Virus record (IMG/VR): IMGVR_UViG_3300010158_000149
Location: 1 to 40,063 of that record
From: a virus
Direction: 5' to 3' (one strand)
Length of the DNA stretch: 40,063 bases
Every line of letters begins with the position of its first letter. Position 1 is the first letter of the stretch. Under the pieces are notes generated by a model. That model was not told where the DNA came from and made no database searches. It saw only the letters and a list, made by a program, of their open reading frames with translations. Made by a program: the position numbers and the translations under genes. Of the stretch, positions 1 to 8,687 are shown one piece after another.

Positions 1-1080
1 GGCGATGAAACAGTACAAGACAAGAAACTTCCCGAACCTAATCTAGCACAAAATGCCGCTACAACTAATGAAGCCGCACAAGACAAAAAAGTTCCTATTG
101 CTGAACCTAATCTAGCACAAAATGCCGCTACAACTAATGAAGCCGCACAAGACAAAAAGGTAGTAAGTGGCGATCCGCCGTATGATCGTAAGATGGCTGA
201 TGCAGAGTATACTAATAATTTAATTCCTACTTCAGGAGAACGCGGCCCACAAGGATTGACAGCACCAAAATTAGACGCACAATCACAAAAGACACAACAA
301 GATGCTGCGAACACAGCATCTGCTGATGATTGGCGTGTAAGATTAAGTTTAGCGCCAAAAGCAACTTATCTTTATAAAAACAAAGGTAAAGAAGGTATAC
401 TATTGCCATTAGCAGCAACTGATGGAGTTATATTCCCGTATACTCCGTCAATACAAGTTCAATATGTGGCTAGTTATGATCCAACTGAAGTAACACATAG
501 CAATTACAAATTCTTCTCTTATAGAGGCAGTGCGGTTGATTCGATTAACATAACATGTGAATTTACTGCTCAAGATACTAAAGAGGCAGAATATCTATTA
601 GCGGTAATACATTTTTTCAGATCCGTAACAAAAATGTTCTATGGAAAAGATCAAAATCCTAAAAACGGCACACCTCCACCATTATGTTATTTGAGTGGGT
701 TGGGCACATACCAATTTGATAAGCATCCATTGGCAATAACTGGATTCACTTATTCATTACCAACAGATGTAGATTATATTAGGGCACAAAGTGCTAGTCC
801 ACCGCCTGGAGTAAGTACTGCCCCTTCAAATGTTCCGTCTAGTAATAGTAATAGTGTATCAGGTAATCGTGCTCAGGCTGCTGGACTATCGCCGGGAGCA
901 CTTGCTAATCCGCCAGTTTTTGATTCAACCAAAGCACAAAAAAATAAACCTACGTATGTACCTACAAAAATAAGTATTACTGTAACGGCAGTACCAATTG
1001 TAACAAGAAATGATATTAGCAATAATTTTAGTTTAGCAGAATATGGCACAGGCGCATTGTCAGGTGGAGGAATTTGGTAA
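1..1080 (+). CDS. Baseplate tail-tube cap-like protein (gp48-like), 5' partial
   Basis: The frame is open from base 1, so the gene begins upstream and the ATG at 193 is internal; 359 residues are visible. The first ~55 residues are a low-complexity Gln/Asn/Ala/Lys linker built from a 23-residue direct repeat. A compact domain follows (about 107-265), with FPYTPSIQVQY, a YKFFSYRG stretch and an aromatic helix (LLAVIHFFRSVTKMFYG). After a Pro/Ser-rich linker, the C-terminus carries PIVTRNDISNNFSL and ends GGGIW. From memory this tail resembles gp48-type tail-tube caps of T4-like cyanophages, which join the baseplate to the first tube ring. Lying directly before gp53 fits. The stop overlaps the next start (TAATG). 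A gp54-like tube initiator is the main alternative. Confidence 0.55.
   Translation, partial: GDETVQDKKLPEPNLAQNAATTNEAAQDKKVPIAEPNLAQNAATTNEAAQDKKVVSGDPPYDRKMADAEYTNNLIPTSGERGPQGLTAPKLDAQSQKTQQDAANTASADDWRVRLSLAPKATYLYKNKGKEGILLPLAATDGVIFPYTPSIQVQYVASYDPTEVTHSNYKFFSYRGSAVDSINITCEFTAQDTKEAEYLLAVIHFFRSVTKMFYGKDQNPKNGTPPPLCYLSGLGTYQFDKHPLAITGFTYSLPTDVDYIRAQSASPPPGVSTAPSNVPSSNSNSVSGNRAQAAGLSPGALANPPVFDSTKAQKNKPTYVPTKISITVTAVPIVTRNDISNNFSLAEYGTGALSGGGIW
34..158 (+). repeat. Direct repeat, 69-bp period, in an N-terminal linker
   Basis: Bases 34-89 and 103-158 are identical over 56 bp and in frame, encoding two copies of EPNLAQNAATTNEAAQDKK 23 residues apart. A degenerate third copy (DETVQDKK) precedes them. 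The linker is therefore a short tandem array that may continue upstream of the window. Confidence 0.9.
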
Positions 1081-1391
1081 TGGCAACAAACAGTATATAC
1101 CCACAATCAAGCCCGTACTATAGTACCGGGGTAGTAACTAATCAATTTTTAGATGTGATGCAGAATCGTCCAATACCCATGCAAACAAGTGATATATATT
1201 GGGAGATAAAACAAGTATATGAATATCGTCCAGACTTATTAGCATATGACTTGTATACTGATAGTAGATTGTGGTGGGTATTTGCGAGTAGAAACCCAAA
1301 CACATTAAAAGATCCTTATTTTGATTTTGTTGCTGGGTTGGGTATATACTTGCCTAAGTTAGATGTGATAGTACAAGCGTTGGGTATATAA
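1080..1391 (+). CDS. gp53: Baseplate wedge subunit gp53
   Basis: A 103-residue protein starting at the ATG that shares its A with the upstream TAA (TAATG); a TTG two codons earlier is possible but less likely. It shows the gp53 family pattern: NQFLDVMQNRPIP near the N-terminus, YRPDLLAYDLY, then LWWVFASRNPNTLKDPYFDF, and a C-terminal GIYLP. In T4, gp53 joins adjacent wedges around the hub during baseplate assembly. It is shorter than T4 gp53 (about 196 residues), as is usual in cyanophage-type relatives. Its place between a tube-cap candidate and hub/spike genes fits. Confidence 0.85.
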   Translation: MATNSIYPQSSPYYSTGVVTNQFLDVMQNRPIPMQTSDIYWEIKQVYEYRPDLLAYDLYTDSRLWWVFASRNPNTLKDPYFDFVAGLGIYLPKLDVIVQALGI

Positions 1392-1394
1392 GAT

Positions 1395-4370
1395 ATGTAC
1401 GATGGTCCTAAAGTAACGGTCAATGGATATACATTTGTAGAAACCGGCGGCGGCAATGTCATTATGTATGGGCCCGGCATACGCAGTGCTGGATATGCTG
1501 TTGGCCCAGCTAACAACCTGTCTCCTGCTGATTTTGCTAAATTAATAGATAATCCAAATAATGGACCTGAGGCAACAGCAGCAATTACTGCGTTTTCTAA
1601 TGACGCTCAATCTGTAGGTTCAATCTCGGCAGGTCTTAAAGCTGCGTCACAACCACCTACTCCCAACCCAGACGCACCTAAAGTAGAAACGACAGAACAG
1701 CAAGCCCCAACCCCGCAAACAGAACAGCAAAACAAACAATATGTCAACTCTGGCGGAGCCAATGATGACAAAGGTAATGCTCCGGCCGCCGGACAAAATA
1801 ACAATACAACAAATACAAATGCTTCTACGGGATTACCTGCTCCAGCAATTTCTACACCCACTACACAGGGCGCGGACAAAGAAGTAACCAAATTAAAAGG
1901 TGTAGAAGTCTCTGTTAAAGACACATTTAAATTACCTGGCAGAAGATTACAAAATCCACTAGGTAATTTTAGTAGCTATACATATCAAATATCATTATAC
2001 ATGATAACACCTGACGCATATAAAGCATTTGTGGCATCAGGAAGAACTGATATAAATGCGGTTGATAGTGCAGCTGGAGCAGCTAGAGAAGTAGCAGCAA
2101 ACATAGCAACAAGCAACAACGCCCCAACTAGAACAGGTGAATTAGCCAATGGCAATACAGGAGGCAGCGGATCTCCTCCCCCACCACTAACTGCCAAAGC
2201 GGCCTCTAATTCTACCCCCGTGGGCGGAGCATATTTAATTGCTCAAAGCGGTGGTGTTAACTCAACAGAAAAACGTGCTCCGGGTTTTGATACAGATTTC
2301 TTTATGGATGAGTTAAAGATAACACAATACTTGAATACTTCTTCTGCTGCCAATGCAGCAGATTTTAGTTTTACTATTACTGAACCGTATGGATTTTCTT
2401 TTACTACAAGATTGCGTAAAGCAAATGATGCGCTAGCAGCAATCACCAAAGCAAAAAATGCTACTGATGTAAAGAATCCATCAAGACAATTTTTTGTATT
2501 AGGAATTAGATTTTTGGGATACGACCAAGACGGCAACATAATTGATCCTAAAAAAATACCCGGCGCTGATGGAGACCCTACTGGTAATTCGTCTGGATTA
2601 TATCAACGATATTTTGATATAATGATTAAAGAATTTAAATTTAGTATTACAGGCAAAACAGTAGTATACAACATAAAAGCTGCCCCAGTTAGTGATATAG
2701 CGGCACTCGGAACAAAAAACGGTATTGTTGGACCTGATACAACCGTGTTTGGTAAAACAGTAATGGATGCTTTAATGGGCGCCGACCGAGCAGGAACTAA
2801 ACCGGGTGAACAAGCATCTACTACCCCAGCACAAACAGGCACTCTTGGTTTACTTACTAAATTAAATAGAGAAGAAAAACAAAAAGAAACGAATGGCGAT
2901 ATTGATATAGCAAATGAATATTCTATAAACTTTGTGGGTGCCGAAGAGGGCCCCGATTCCTACGATTCTATTAGGGATGCTGAACTTATAAGCCAAAATG
3001 ATTTAGATAAAAGAAAATGGGCAATGAATCCCAATATCACCAAGACTGATGAATCTAATGAAAGCAACGCAGAAAGTTTAGTACCGGATGATTCAGTAAG
3101 ATCAATAGCAATTAAAAATGGTACCCCAATTATACAAGCAATTAATTCAATCATTTTACAAAGTAGTTTTATAGAAGGTACATTAAGAAGAATCTACACC
3201 TCTACTACTGCGCCTGACGGAACAAAAAAAGAATATGCTGCTAATGGGCAGGGCCCCGATAATAAAGATTCTGAAGTGCCAGCAATACGTTGGTATAACC
3301 TTAGTCCGCAAATTGAAATAAAAGGATGGGATACTAAAAGAGGAGATTGGGCATATAAAATTGTCTATAATATACAACCATATGATACCCCAATTGTAAT
3401 AAGTCCATACGTAAACAAACAACGAAAATATTACGGGCCACATAAACGTTATAGTTATTACTATACTGGTAAGAATTCTGAGGTGTTAGCATACCAACAA
3501 GAAATGAACAATAATTATTTTATTACTGCGACCCCGGGTATTAAACCTACAAGTTCATCACAGGGCGGCGCGACGGACGTGCCAATAAAAATAGGGTTAC
3601 AGCCACAAGAGCAACCTGATCAAGGTAAATTGGGCCCAGGCCTGGAAGCACAAAATTCATATATGACAAGTTTATATGATCCTGGCGCATATGCTATGGC
3701 AAAGGTACAGATATTAGGAGATCCAGATTTCTTAATGCAACCGTCAGCAGTGGGTATAAATGCTTTGTATAAACAATTTTATGGGGTAGACGGGTTTACT
3801 ATAAATCCAAATGGTGGACAAGTTTTTATAGAAATTGATTTCAAAGAACCAGTTGATTATGATAACACCAACGGACAATTAAGTATTAACGAATCAATTT
3901 ACTTTTGGAAATATCCGGCTGATGTACAAAAAGATATTCAAAAACGTGGTGGCGGTGTAAGTTACACTGTTAAAACTGTTACTAGTACTTTTAGTAAAGG
4001 TAAATTTATACAAGATTTAGAATGTAATATCAATACGTTCTCTGATCCAGGCGAACCAGATGAGCAAGGAAGACAAGCAAACGCTGAAGCAGCAGCTAAT
4101 GCCGGATTTGTTCAAGCACCGGGTGAAAGGGCAAGAAGTGGCATTACTGCCGGCCCTGCAACAACGGCAAACGGTACTGCTACTACTTTAAATACAGGGT
4201 TTGCGAGTAGTGCTGCTACATCATTACTTGTTGATGCTAATCAATCGGCTGCCGAGGTCTCACGGCTTACTAATATGGGCACTAATGCTCTAAACAATGT
4301 CGCAGCTGGGACATTGGGAACGATACAGACTAAACTTGGACCAGTAGCAGATAACTTTGGACGAGGATAA
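1395..4370 (+). CDS. Large baseplate hub-like virion structural protein
   Basis: A 991-residue protein starting 4 nt after the gp53 stop. It opens with a small domain (about 1-60), then a Pro/Gln/Asn-rich linker (about 85-165), then a domain beginning with LPGRRLQNPLGNFSSYTYQI (about 177 on). Near residues 675-700 it has a YYGPHKRYSYYYTGKNSEVL pattern, then NNNYFITATP. I associate this with hub-type structural proteins of T4-like aquatic phages, where the domain contacts the spike. The C-terminal ~100 residues are Ala/Gly/Thr-rich. Its position, just before the gp5-like spike, is where a gp27-type hub would sit, but I cannot show homology to T4 gp27. Structural protein is likely; the hub role is inferred. 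Confidence 0.55.
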   Translation: MYDGPKVTVNGYTFVETGGGNVIMYGPGIRSAGYAVGPANNLSPADFAKLIDNPNNGPEATAAITAFSNDAQSVGSISAGLKAASQPPTPNPDAPKVETTEQQAPTPQTEQQNKQYVNSGGANDDKGNAPAAGQNNNTTNTNASTGLPAPAISTPTTQGADKEVTKLKGVEVSVKDTFKLPGRRLQNPLGNFSSYTYQISLYMITPDAYKAFVASGRTDINAVDSAAGAAREVAANIATSNNAPTRTGELANGNTGGSGSPPPPLTAKAASNSTPVGGAYLIAQSGGVNSTEKRAPGFDTDFFMDELKITQYLNTSSAANAADFSFTITEPYGFSFTTRLRKANDALAAITKAKNATDVKNPSRQFFVLGIRFLGYDQDGNIIDPKKIPGADGDPTGNSSGLYQRYFDIMIKEFKFSITGKTVVYNIKAAPVSDIAALGTKNGIVGPDTTVFGKTVMDALMGADRAGTKPGEQASTTPAQTGTLGLLTKLNREEKQKETNGDIDIANEYSINFVGAEEGPDSYDSIRDAELISQNDLDKRKWAMNPNITKTDESNESNAESLVPDDSVRSIAIKNGTPIIQAINSIILQSSFIEGTLRRIYTSTTAPDGTKKEYAANGQGPDNKDSEVPAIRWYNLSPQIEIKGWDTKRGDWAYKIVYNIQPYDTPIVISPYVNKQRKYYGPHKRYSYYYTGKNSEVLAYQQEMNNNYFITATPGIKPTSSSQGGATDVPIKIGLQPQEQPDQGKLGPGLEAQNSYMTSLYDPGAYAMAKVQILGDPDFLMQPSAVGINALYKQFYGVDGFTINPNGGQVFIEIDFKEPVDYDNTNGQLSINESIYFWKYPADVQKDIQKRGGGVSYTVKTVTSTFSKGKFIQDLECNINTFSDPGEPDEQGRQANAEAAANAGFVQAPGERARSGITAGPATTANGTATTLNTGFASSAATSLLVDANQSAAEVSRLTNMGTNALNNVAAGTLGTIQTKLGPVADNFGRG

Positions 4371-4384
4371 CAACTAATTTATAT

Positions 4385-5836
4385 ATGGCAACAAACGAAT
4401 TTAAACCAAGAGGTGAATCAAAATCAACTAAGCCCGGCGCCGGTGGCGGCGTACTGCGTAATACCCCTACCTTAGGTATTGTAAAAAATAATATTGACAC
4501 TACCCGCGCTGGTAGAATACAAGTATATCTAGCAGACTTTGGTTCAATTAATCCAGACGATAGTAGTAGTTGGGTAACAGTAAGTTATCTAAGTCCTTTC
4601 TTTGGCAATACAATGTCACAAGGCGGCACTAAAAAAGATGATTACGGAAGTTATACTAAAAATCCAATGTCATACGGCATGTGGGTTAGTCCACCTGACA
4701 TAGGTAGTACTGTAGTTTGTATTTTTATTAATGGTGATCCAAACTACGGATACTATATAGGTGGAGTTTTACCTCCTGAATTATTACAAATGGTTCCTGC
4801 CATTGGATCATCAGCAGGTGAAGTAACATTTAACAAAGGGGAGTCAAATAGTTATGGCGGAGCAACTAAACTGCCTGTAACTAATATAAACACTAACAAT
4901 AATGATATTACAAATACTTCAAAATATTTAAATGCTGCTAAACCATTACATAGTTATTCGGCTCAAATATATTTTCAACAAGGTTTAATTAGAGATCCAG
5001 TTAGAGGACCAATATCAAGTAGCGCATTACGTGAAAGTCCCTCACGAGTTGGGTGGGGAGTAAGCACCCCAGGCAGACCAATTTATCAAGGTGGCTATAC
5101 AGATTCTACCATACGTCAAAATTTAGATAAACCAGCAGCATCTTTAAAAGTTGTTTCACGTAGATCAGGACACAGTATTGTCATGGACGACGGAGATGTA
5201 GACGGAAAAGATCAGTTGATAAGACTTAGAACATCACTTGGACATCAAATATTGATGAGTGATGATGGTCAAACATTGTTTATTGTTCATGCTAACGGAC
5301 AAAGTTACATTGAGATGGGAAGAGAAGGTACTATTGATATGTACGCTATGAATAGCGTAAACGTTAGAACTCAAGGTGATTTAAACTTACACGCTGATAA
5401 CAATATTAATATTAATGCTAAAAAAGATTTAAACATACAAGCCGACAATATAAAAATAAATGCTGAAACTGATATATCATATCGTTCAGGCGGCAACTTT
5501 AGTGGTTATACAATTGGCAAATATACAATAAAAGTAGATGGGTCAATGAGTATGAGTGCAGGTGGCGAAGGTTCATATGCTGCCGGTCAACTAATGTATA
5601 TTAATGGTAGCAAGATTAATTTAAACACTGGCGCTACATCAGTTACTCCGGCAGTTGTACCTAAAATACCTATTGTAGCACATACTGATACATTGTTTGA
5701 TGCTACTAAAGGATGGGCAGCATCGCCGGGTTATTTGTTATCTATTGTTAGTCGTGCCCCGGCTCACTCACCGTGGGCAAGTGCTGGACAGGGTGTTAAT
5801 GTTACAGTAAATAGTAATAGTAGTGGAGCATTTTAA
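4385..5836 (+). CDS. gp5: Baseplate central spike gp5/VgrG-like, no lysozyme domain
   Basis: A 483-residue spike protein. Residues ~25-135 fit the gp5/VgrG OB-fold: TLGIVKNNIDTTRAGRIQVY, SSWVTVSYLSPFFG, GMWVSPPDIGSTVVCIFING and PNYGYYIGG. Residues ~259-415 form the trimeric beta-helix/needle, recognisable from SGHSIVMDDGD, GHQILMSDDG and alternating hydrophobic repeats (NVRTQGDLNLHADNNININ). The T4-type lysozyme domain between these regions is missing; a ~100-residue linker of unclear fold takes its place, as in many cyanophages. The protein forms the membrane-piercing tip of the contractile tail. The start has only a weak ribosome-binding site; GAGGA lies about 20 nt upstream. The stop overlaps the next ATG. 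Confidence 0.85.
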   Translation: MATNEFKPRGESKSTKPGAGGGVLRNTPTLGIVKNNIDTTRAGRIQVYLADFGSINPDDSSSWVTVSYLSPFFGNTMSQGGTKKDDYGSYTKNPMSYGMWVSPPDIGSTVVCIFINGDPNYGYYIGGVLPPELLQMVPAIGSSAGEVTFNKGESNSYGGATKLPVTNINTNNNDITNTSKYLNAAKPLHSYSAQIYFQQGLIRDPVRGPISSSALRESPSRVGWGVSTPGRPIYQGGYTDSTIRQNLDKPAASLKVVSRRSGHSIVMDDGDVDGKDQLIRLRTSLGHQILMSDDGQTLFIVHANGQSYIEMGREGTIDMYAMNSVNVRTQGDLNLHADNNININAKKDLNIQADNIKINAETDISYRSGGNFSGYTIGKYTIKVDGSMSMSAGGEGSYAAGQLMYINGSKINLNTGATSVTPAVVPKIPIVAHTDTLFDATKGWAASPGYLLSIVSRAPAHSPWASAGQGVNVTVNSNSSGAF

Positions 5837-6534
5837 TGGCAAGAAGCACAGAATTATTAGATAGTCAAAATTATACCAACGCGGTAAAATTGCCACCTCC
5901 TAATCCAGTATCTCCTGCTACACTATCTACAGTGCCTGCTGTAGGAACGGTGAGTGCTTCAATGAATCCTGGAGTATCTGCAGGTATGATTGGGGCAGCG
6001 GCAAGTCAAGCAGCAGGTGCATATCCAAGTGTTACCGGTCTTGGTTCAGCAGTTATAACTGATTCAACCGGTACTATTACTGCTGGTGTTGGTATGTTAG
6101 CAAAGACACCTAAACAAATGGAAGCAGCGGGAATATTAAAGCCGGGGTCAGCTGCATTAATTACCGGATTAATTCAACAAGGAATGCCGGTTACAGCAGC
6201 GATGACAAATAATTTGTTTACTGGTTTACCGGGTGCTGAAACTTTAAAAACATTTGTTAATAATATTCCTGCTCAAGCAGCATGTCAAATAGTTAATTTA
6301 CAGCAAGCACAAACTGCTATGATGATGACCGGAGCAATATCTGGGAAAGAACAACCCGGACTTGTTGCGGGAATAATAAATTCAGCAGCACAACTTGGAG
6401 TTAAAGCCACTAGCGCATTCCTACAGAGTACAGTAAATGTACAATCAGCTCCTCCACCACCTCCCATGACAGGTGGTACGGCCGTCTCAACTGGAAGTAG
6501 TTTGCGTGATTCTGGGTTAGGGAGAGCCGCATAA
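5836..6534 (+). CDS. Ala/Gly/Pro-rich protein downstream of the spike, function unknown
   Basis: A 232-residue protein whose ATG overlaps the gp5 stop (TAATG), implying coupled translation. Both ends are Pro/Ser-rich (LPPPNPVSP near 16, PPPPPMTGG near 208). The middle contains TPKQMEAAGILKPGS (about 90-105), followed by predicted helices. That motif (Q-x-E-x-x-G-x-L-K-P-G) resembles a short helical domain I have seen in hub-associated proteins of T4-like aquatic phages; this is from memory and unproven. No signal peptide, membrane segment or catalytic motif is evident. The position between spike and gp25, and the overlaps on both sides, suggest a baseplate-centre component or assembly factor. 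Confidence 0.6.
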   Translation: MARSTELLDSQNYTNAVKLPPPNPVSPATLSTVPAVGTVSASMNPGVSAGMIGAAASQAAGAYPSVTGLGSAVITDSTGTITAGVGMLAKTPKQMEAAGILKPGSAALITGLIQQGMPVTAAMTNNLFTGLPGAETLKTFVNNIPAQAACQIVNLQQAQTAMMMTGAISGKEQPGLVAGIINSAAQLGVKATSAFLQSTVNVQSAPPPPPMTGGTAVSTGSSLRDSGLGRAA

Positions 6535-8156
6535 TGGATATCCCTTCAGTAACTTCTTTGGCTAATGTAGCATCAACTATATCTGCCGGTAATTTTGCCT
6601 CAAATATGGCAACAACTGTAACCGGTGGATTAGGATCTATTACTAACGGAATAGCAGGCATGCCAAATCCTAATGCGTTGTTGTCAGGCGCTGGTGCTGA
6701 TCTTACTAGTGGAGTAACTGGAGCAGCAGCCAACTTATTAGGCGGAGCAGCAGGCAATTTAACAGGCGCGGCAAGCAACTTATTAGGGGGAGCAGCAGGT
6801 AATTTAACAGGTGCGGCAAGCAACTTATTAGGGGCCGCTGCTGGCAAGTTACCGGGGGGAGCAGGCGGCGCATTAGATTTATTGAAAGGTAAACTCCCCG
6901 GCATAAAGTTACCTGAAATTACAGGATTAGCTGGAGCACTAGACGCTGCCAAAGGAATATCAGGATCAGCATTTGGTGCAATAACAAACTCATTTAAATC
7001 ATTTACTCCCGGAATACCTCAAAACTTAACATCAATCGCTAAAAAGAATGCCGATCTATCAGCAGCAGCAGACGCAGCAAGCGCCGCGGCAGGTGGATTA
7101 ACAAGTGGATTAACAGGCGCAGCAGGGGCACTAGCCGGAGCAGCAGGTGGATTAACAGGCGCAGCAGGGGCAGCATTAGGGTCAGTAACAGGTGGCGCAT
7201 CAGCACTTGCTAGCGGAGTAAGCGCATTAGCCGGCGGACAATCAGCCATAGCTTCAGTAACTAATTTTGCATCCGGCAGCGTAAGTGGGGTCACTGGAAC
7301 ACTAACCAATGTTAGCACATTGGCAAGTACATTATCCACTAGCGCATTGAATCAAGTCAGTACCGCTACTGCTTCATTAGGTGGAGCCGCTGGACTACTG
7401 ACCGGCGGGGCATTAACAGGCGCAGGCGCTGCTTTGGCAGGCAATTTAACAGGAGCAGCAAGCAATTTGTTAGGCGGAGCAGCAGGTAATTTGACAGGCG
7501 CAGCAAGCAAACTATTAGGTGGAGCAGGAGCAAATTTAACAGGCGCGGCAAACAAACTATTAGGTGGGGCAGCTGGCGCTTTGGATGCATTAAAAAACGG
7601 CGCAGGTGGATTGACAGATATGGCAAAAGGTCTTGCCGCAGGAAAATTAGGGTTAGCTTCACTAGCATCAATGGGTTTATCAGGTAGCGCATCAGCCGCT
7701 TTAGCAGCTAGCATGAATTCATTAAGCGCATCAAGTCCCTTTCCAATTAAAATGCCACAAGTTGCTGTTGGTACAGTTGATAGAAGTGAGTTAGTTGCTG
7801 CTGCTTCAGTTGCGTTGGGTAATCCTATAATCCCGGCACCAAATTATGCTGCCCCTAGCAGTGAGGAACTAAAAGCCCAACTAACTCGACTAGAAAATGT
7901 ACAAAAGTTACGAGAAGATTATTCTGCTGCGGTAGAAAAATTTAATGCTGCTTTTGCGATAAGACATCCAGAAGCTAAGGCTGCGACGGCCGAGTATAGA
8001 GAAGCCAAAGCTAACTTACCTGAGGGTGATCCGGAACGTGAAGCAATATATGCCCGTAACAAACCTATTATTAATAGTTTTGTTATATGGGAAAAAGACG
8101 AACGTGCCAAACTTGAGGTAATGAGAAAAGCATGGTTAGATGCTCCTACACGTTAA
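6534..8156 (+). CDS. Repetitive Ala/Gly/Leu-rich structural protein, function unknown
   Basis: A 540-residue protein translationally coupled to the previous gene (TAATG). Residues ~60-410 are very low complexity, dominated by Ala, Gly, Leu, Thr and Ser. They include near-perfect 15-residue repeats of the form GGAAGNLTGAASNLL (63-106 and 303-349) and looser GGLTGAAGAL units between. Residues ~440-540 are different: a charged helical domain (SSEELKAQLTRLENVQKLRE) that could form a coiled coil. The repeats alternate small and hydrophobic residues, which would suit amphipathic helices packing on a partner or membrane. It is not a recognisable tape measure and no enzyme motif is visible. Reverse-strand ORFs across it are products of its biased composition. 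Confidence 0.6.
   Translation: MDIPSVTSLANVASTISAGNFASNMATTVTGGLGSITNGIAGMPNPNALLSGAGADLTSGVTGAAANLLGGAAGNLTGAASNLLGGAAGNLTGAASNLLGAAAGKLPGGAGGALDLLKGKLPGIKLPEITGLAGALDAAKGISGSAFGAITNSFKSFTPGIPQNLTSIAKKNADLSAAADAASAAAGGLTSGLTGAAGALAGAAGGLTGAAGAALGSVTGGASALASGVSALAGGQSAIASVTNFASGSVSGVTGTLTNVSTLASTLSTSALNQVSTATASLGGAAGLLTGGALTGAGAALAGNLTGAASNLLGGAAGNLTGAASKLLGGAGANLTGAANKLLGGAAGALDALKNGAGGLTDMAKGLAAGKLGLASLASMGLSGSASAALAASMNSLSASSPFPIKMPQVAVGTVDRSELVAAASVALGNPIIPAPNYAAPSSEELKAQLTRLENVQKLREDYSAAVEKFNAAFAIRHPEAKAATAEYREAKANLPEGDPEREAIYARNKPIINSFVIWEKDERAKLEVMRKAWLDAPTR
6720..6851 (+). repeat. 15-residue (45-bp) tandem repeats, first cluster
   Basis: In-frame units encoding GGAAGNLTGAASNLL repeat about three times (residues 63-106 of the 6534-8156 protein), with a few synonymous changes between copies. 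Confidence 0.85.
7440..7580 (+). repeat. 15-residue (45-bp) tandem repeats, second cluster
   Basis: The same unit recurs about three times (residues 303-349), with substitutions such as ASKLLGG and ANKLLGG. The separation from the first cluster (~590 bp) suggests internal duplication or gene conversion. Confidence 0.85.
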
Positions 8157-8161
8157 CCAAA

Positions 8162-8169
8162 CATAAATA
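8162..8169 (+). promoter_or_regulatory. Putative T4-type late promoter before gp25
   Basis: CATAAATA matches NATAAATA, the late -10 element of T4-like cyanophages. It lies 17 nt upstream of the gp25 start, which would give a leader of about ten nucleotides. Only the motif and its position support it. Confidence 0.45.
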
Positions 8170-8185
8170 TTATATAGGATAAATC

Positions 8186-8635
8186 ATGCCATCATATATT
8201 GGATTCAGCACACTACACGCAAATAAACCAAAATCTACTAACCTGCCTGCGTCTCCGCAGGGAGGGGTTGGATCAACAATTGGACCAGTTAATGTTGGTA
8301 ATAAATTTGCTTTATATGATACACCATTGGTTATACAAGACTTTATCAACGCATTAAATATTCAACAAGGGCAAAAAGTAGGTAATCCTGGCTATGGAAC
8401 AACACTTTGGAGTTTCGTATTTGAACCAAACACTTTGGATACTCAGTTTCAATTAGAAAACGAAATTCGTAGAGTAGCAAATCAAGACCCTAGAATGGTA
8501 GTAAATTCAGTGAATGCTTATCCTCAAGAAAATGGAATATTAATTGAAGTTGAAATGGCTATCAGCCCGTTTAATCAAGCACAAATGTTAAGCGTGTTCT
8601 TCAATAACGCTACTAATAGCGCAGTACTACAATAA
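8186..8635 (+). CDS. gp25: Baseplate wedge subunit gp25 (GPW/gp25 family)
   Basis: A 149-residue protein of the gp25/lysozyme-like baseplate family found in contractile tails and type VI secretion (TssE). Diagnostic parts are NKFALYDTPLVIQDFINAL (about 47-66), GNPGYGTTLWSFVFEPN (about 72-88), and the core ENEIRRVANQDPRM, where the conserved Glu and the Pro-Arg pair sit. The C-terminal strands (EVEMAISPFNQAQM) are typical. T4 gp25 is 132 residues. It forms part of the wedge core with gp6 and gp53 and helps link wedge to sheath. An AGGA sequence sits just upstream of the ATG. Confidence 0.88.
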   Translation: MPSYIGFSTLHANKPKSTNLPASPQGGVGSTIGPVNVGNKFALYDTPLVIQDFINALNIQQGQKVGNPGYGTTLWSFVFEPNTLDTQFQLENEIRRVANQDPRMVVNSVNAYPQENGILIEVEMAISPFNQAQMLSVFFNNATNSAVLQ

Positions 8636-8662
8636 AGCTAAAAAACCCTGGTTCTCAGGTAT

Positions 8663-8670
8663 GATAAATA
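8663..8670 (+). promoter_or_regulatory. Putative T4-type late promoter before gp6
   Basis: GATAAATA lies 17 nt before the gp6 ATG in the 52-nt gap, followed by a purine-rich AAAAGAG that can serve as ribosome-binding site. It has the same spacing as the gp25 copy. An 8-bp direct repeat (AATACTTA, 8667-8674 and 8681-8688) overlaps it. Confidence 0.5.
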
Positions 8671-8687
8671 CTTAAAAGAGAATACTT

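Noticed and set aside
193-195. ATG at 193 as the start of the tube-cap-like gene.
   Set aside because: The frame is open back to base 1 and the upstream codons form an in-frame repeat, so the true start is outside the window.
6410-7714. Several long reverse-strand ORFs rich in Pro and Ala (6410-6952, 7019-7339, 7352-7714).
   Set aside because: They lie opposite the Ala/Gly repeat gene and its neighbour, mirror their GCN/GGN codons, lack ribosome-binding sites, and would be the only minus-strand genes in the window.
8647-8659. Small hairpin CCTG-GTTCT-CAGG between gp25 and gp6; read on the minus strand it is followed by a T run.
   Set aside because: Only a 4-bp stem, with no U-tract on the coding strand and no minus-strand gene for it to terminate.
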